This document shows positions 54,201 to 60,200 of a DNA stretch of 64,000 nt, in pieces. Source of the DNA: Eumeta japonica (Eukaryota > Arthropoda > Insecta > Lepidoptera > Psychidae); NCBI GenBank assembly GCA_005406025.1, contig BGZK01000297.1, forward strand, positions 62,001 through 126,000, in the 5' to 3' direction. Numbering within the stretch: position 1 is the first letter of the stretch; the number at the start of each line of letters is the position of its first letter. A program made the translations under genes and the position numbers. Below the pieces are notes generated by a model. It ran no database searches, was not told the DNA's origin, and saw only the letters and a program-made list of their open reading frames with translations.

Positions 54201-57200
54201 GACTCCGTAACAAAATTCATGAGACTATGAAAAAAACTGAAATAAACTAGTCTCGCGGTTCTTTTATCTGTAAATCGCCTAATTCTTTACACTGCATATG
54301 CTGCAAAACTAAGCCTTTTCGTCAATCTGGTAATATGAGAATTCCAACGCAAATTAGCATTTATAGTGAGATCAAGGAATAAGGTCATGTCCACAATATC
54401 CAGTATCTCATTCTTGATCATTACGTTTGTGTCAACTGGTTTAGCACTAGTCAAGGAAAATTTAACAAGTTTTGTTGTCCTCTCATTGAGAAAAAGATTA
54501 TTAATACTAAATCACTCAACTATTTCAGAGATGGTACTGTTTACTTCGTTAAAAGCTGGTTGTTGCCTATTAATTTGAAAATACATGCTTTATAAGACTT
54601 ATTTAATTTTTAATAAGAAAAAAATTCCAATGTGGACTTATAAAGCAAAATGTTGGGTAAGAATTGAAGAGGGTTTGTAATCTTCAAGGATTGATAAGAG
54701 AAAAGATATCAAAGTATAAAATAAATAAAGTTGTTGTTTATATTATGTTAAATATTATTATTTCAGTGGTGTGCCTCGAACTCGCATTTGCAATAGTTGC
54801 AGTGGATAACTACTAACTGTTAAGGTTAAAATTTAACATATGAAAATATTGATAATCTTGGAGATATTATCATTTGTGATATTAATGTCACAAATGTTAA
54901 TACTATTAAGACTAATTTAGTCAACTGCCAATTGTAAAGTTATAACAACATATTATGACTCGTTACTTTTTAACTATAACAATTCATTATTTCAAATGAG
55001 AGTGAAGCATACCACTGTTTGTCTAAAAATATTTTTTGCACAAACTAATGCCTCCTTCACAATAATAAGTTATATTTTTAAAGATCTAAGTATAAGATCG
55101 ATTCATAAAATTAACCAAATATTTTACAGATTTATTGGGTAAATAACTAGTTGTTTTTGGAATCAGTGCTAGATCTAAAAGGAATGATAGATAGTTGACA
55201 TAAATTGATTAAAAAGTAGTTTATTCCCTAAAAAGGATCCTTTATACAACTTAAAATGTAGGGATTAGAAAAATATGGATATGTATTTGATTTCTATTTG
55301 GGCAAATAAAATTATAAATATCCATATATCTAAGAAATTAAATTCTTGCTTTTTTGCTCAAATATTTACAGTCCAGTACAATAATTAGAAATACATGAAA
55401 CAACTTAATACTTGACCAGTTCAATCCCATAGGTTTTTTTCATTAATTTATTTAGATGCAGCATGATAGCCCTTGTCCTATAATTTTTTTTTTTAATGAA
55501 TTTTTTTTGCATACATCAACTGGTAAATTTTAATTATGCTGGGTTCTTATTATAAAAGTGCACATATTTCCCCTTGAATGATTTGCTAACTTTACTTAAT
55601 TGAGTTTTATGAGCAACAAGGTCATGCTTATTTTTAGTGTTAATATTAAGGATTTTGCTATTTTTAAACGACTTAAAAAAAGGAAGAAGTTCTATGTTCA
55701 TCTATATATATTTTTTATGTATGTTCAGTGATAATGTTGTCAATTGTGGGCCGATTTCGAAAAGTTTCTTTTGTTTGAAAAAATATATTACTGAAGTGAT
55801 CCCATAGTCATGAAATAAGATGATAATATCGAGGGAAAGCCTTAAATATTATAAACACATATACTATGTTTGAGCTTTTTTTTTTAATCGTTATGTTTTG
55901 CATGTCAACTTATTTTACTAGATAACTAAAAAATGTGAAATAAAATAATTTTTTCAAAAAAATCCCACCTTTATAAACTCATGTAAACAGTTTTTTAAAC
56001 AAAGTTCAAAAACAATTGAATAGTTGTTTTTAAAGTCGGTTCCAGCAAAAGATAACATACAGTTGTATCTCCTTAGAAGATTTCTTTTTGACTTAATATA
56101 TTTCATATTCATGTTTATATATCTTCTTTACCTTGCTTTAGCTGGAACCAACTTCAAAAACAACTAATAAGTTTTTTGAAGTCTGTTTTAAAATTATTTA
56201 AATAGATTTGTAAAGCGATCTTCATTTTTTTTATTATAATTTATTTTATGCAAAAACTAGTATGACCTGATATAAAACCTATATATTTCAAATAAATGCC
56301 ATATAGTACATTTTACTATTAAATAAATACATTAATGTATATCAACAATGATCCTTTCATGGTAGATTTCCAAAATGGGAGAAAAAAATTATAAACCTAC
56401 ATATTTATGTTCGTAATGTAATATTCATCACTATATCACCAAAACTGATAATATATAGTTTGGAGTACTCAAAAGGATTTGTAATTCTCAAAATCAAATA
56501 CATTGAGAACATATTAATTGTACTTCCAGCTGATTAGAGAATTATTTTTTTTATAGTAAAAATGTTTGCCCTAATATACTTGGCCATCTGTGTTTTAGAA
56601 AACAATATCAGTCCTTAAAATAATCTTTAAACAAATCTGTAAAATGGGATTAGTCATCCTTGAAATTTAATGCAATTTGAAATCCTTTTTTTCAACGTGA
56701 ATAAGAATCAAGTAAATAGATATTTTCCAAACAGAGAGTTCAAGTTCTCAAGCAACCTTTTTATATTTGTTGTAGGGTCTGCAGAAACTTGTTTTTGCAA
56801 TAATAGTTCATTAGAGAATTTCGCAAAATATTTATGGTATACAAATTAGCATTATTGAAATTTATTTGGATAATGTAGACATCACCCTCAGAATGTGATA
56901 TGCACACTGATGAGCACACAATTTTATTTCTTTTGGTGATATTGTCACCTTCAGCCACTAGCTCCCCCTCTATTTTGGCTACAGACCCAAAACAATGATT
57001 CTATTATCCAACAAATTGTACATACTAACTTTATTGTGTGCCGCATTTCATCAACGAATATAAATCATGATGATGTTACGTAAATATTTGAGTAAAATAA
57101 ATATTTTCACTGTCTTTATATATTCAGTTCTTGTGTAGGTTTTAAGCTGCAAATTACAATGTTAAGGCCTAATGTTAGTTCGGTAAAACAGCAATAAGTA

Positions 57201-60200
57201 TTGAAAATGCATATCTAGATTTTTTCAAAATATTGTGTCAAATCATGATCCAATTCTGAATTATTCAGATCAATTCATCTCATTGATCAAGTCCAGGGAA
57301 ATCATTTCATTAAATAAACATTGTTCTGTCAACTGTTTTTGATAATCTGCTATTTCAAAACTCAAATCTATCACATTCTCAGAAATGAAAATAAATTTAC
57401 CTAGAACTGTATAAAAATTTGTCAATTTTTACTTAAATTGTATTTAAACTCTATAAAGCTATTAAGATTTCTAGGTGTTTTATTTTTTAATAAATAATAG
57501 GCTTAAAATCAGACTTTTTATCAAAAGGACACTTTCAGATGTTGTATTATGATATATTAAGAATATATTTGATCACATAATAAAGTCATAAAACCTGTAT
57601 TTTATTGTGTTTATGTAAACATATTTGAAATTACTCTTGGAATTAAATATCCTTTTCATATTGAGACAAGAAAAAAGGAATCAATCTTCCTGTACCAGCT
57701 GCTTACAAATATTAGAACAATAGAGGATTCTCTGGGGAATATTATCACTCGGTTTCTTTTATATTTGATGGATTAGAATCTTACAGAACAGAACAGAAAG
57801 ATACATTACGATATTTCAATAGTGTTAACATACTTATTTCCTGTGCTTTGATTTAGCATGTTTTGCTTGCTATATTGCCAGTGGTTAAATACATGTCCTC
57901 AAGTACCACTTCCGTTTGCATTTTTTTGTTCTATTCTACAAAGAATAAAACAAAAATAAAATAAGAAAAAAGTATTAAATTTCAACAAGGAAATTTAAAG
58001 TTGTATTTTTGTCTGTGAGAGAAAGCATGTGTTATTCTTATGAAATTGGAAATGTATTTAATAGATTTAGGGATTAAATAAAAAGATATACAATTTATTT
58101 GATTATTTATTATGTAAAATTCTTCAAAATAGTTAAACATAAGTTCTATTATGGAAATTAACTAACATAAAAATATTTAAAATATGGGGATTGTTATAGT
58201 GTTACTGAGTGACAAAGAAAAATAATTATTATTTTTAGGTTGTAAATATTTATTTTATGTAAGCAAGCCATAATTTGACTGCCTCATTGGCATAGTCGGT
58301 TCTAATCCTAAGTGCTGGGTGCATGGGTTTGATTCTCACAAATGACAAATATTCATTTGATTAAAACTAATGATTGTCTAGAATGTGGATGTTTCTATGT
58401 ATTAGGAGTATATATTTACAAAAAAAAAAAAAACATGTGTTGTATCAACTATCTGATCTCCATAGCTTTGATGCTTAGTTAGAGATCACATAGATCAGAT
58501 GGTGCTGTGTGTGTCTGAAGATATTTATCATTATTATTATTGTTATTATAATTCCATTAAAATAAAAATAAATCAAAAACTAACTTAATAGGTAAATCAA
58601 ATTTAATATACGTCTGAAGGAAAACATTTCCAATCCTGTCCAAATACATTACTAATATGTATAAAAATTGCATGAGCCAAGCAAGCAAAATAAGGGTAAT
58701 ACAATAGCAGTCAGAAAATACCACACAAATTGAGTGTATTGTAATGTAAGCCTCAATGGATTTCAAGTAGTATCTGAAACGAGTAGTATATATAAATGTA
58801 AATCATGTTTAAAGTACATATGATTCAATCAATTACAACCATGTTGATTTATTACTTTCACCCCTAAAATTCAATCAACTTGAAATATTGAAATGTAGTG
58901 AAACAATGTGAATTATGATTTCCATGGAAAAGAAAAACTATATACTTACAAAATCTACATATGAAATAAAATGAAAGAAAAAAATCTGTACATTAAAGAT
59001 TTATCTATGCATTTGTTCAGAAACTCCACAAAATCTACCAGACAGAATTAGATGAAATTTAGTATGGTAATAGTTTATATCCCAGAGTAATATTGAATTT
59101 ATATCCTGTTTCTCTGATATATTTTTTAAAATATATATATTTTGAACAAAACCAGAATCCAAATAAAATCTGTATCGGAACTAAAACCAGAGCCAAGATT
59201 GGAATCGAAAATAAGAACAATAAAAAATCATGGCTGACAATGAGATTGGTCTCCATAAAAGAGAAACAATTAATTTGATGTCTGTACAGAAAGCTAATTT
59301 TGATAAATTCTCACCTACAATTCCAAATTATTTTGGTATAAATTTATTGAAAATTTAAATTTTGTGGTAACTTTAAACATGTCATTTTAAACAATTACAT
59401 CATTCTATACAGTAATATTCTTTACATCAATGGCATTCAACTCTCCAGTTAATTAAATATCATACTTATTTGTGTTTCAATGTCAAAGAAAACTAACTTT
59501 TACTAAGGGGATGTTCTAGAACATCTATAGTTCTTTATTTTTTTAAACAATTTAATAGTGTCATTTTTATTAATACTTTTCAATATAATTTTTAATATTT
59601 TACTTTATTATTCTTAATTTTTGGTATTTTTGTCCATTAATAACAATATTTTTTGTAATATCCTACTCTTCTAGACCCTAGAAAAACATTCTGTTGATAT
59701 TCAATCTGTCAGTTGCTCATATTAATGACTGAGGCGAAGTAGCCACCCTTGCTCAAAAGAAAACCCTTATACAGAGAGAGTGTACATTACTTACTAACTA
59801 CACAAGTTTCCTCGGCATTGATAGTTAATTGCATGTAAGAATTGTTACTGCATGGGTTGTGAATGAGATTGGTTATAATTAACTCTTGAGATATAAAAAC
59901 AAGATTTTAAAATTATATGAAGTATAATTTTGTTTATTTAGTTTGTTCCCTGCCAAATTATTTGGTTTGTTTATTTAGGAATGATAATGATAAACATGAT
60001 GAAGAGAGATTTATAGAAAACATAACGCTGCAAATGAAATAAATGTATAAAATAATCATTATTCCCCATTACAAAAAAAGTAAATTTTGTTCTACAAATT
60101 TATAATAATTTAATTGTCTAATTGTCAAAATCTACTTGAGATGTAGGTTGCTGTATTCAGTAAATTTAATAAACACAATTCCAGATTTGCATTAAGTTAT

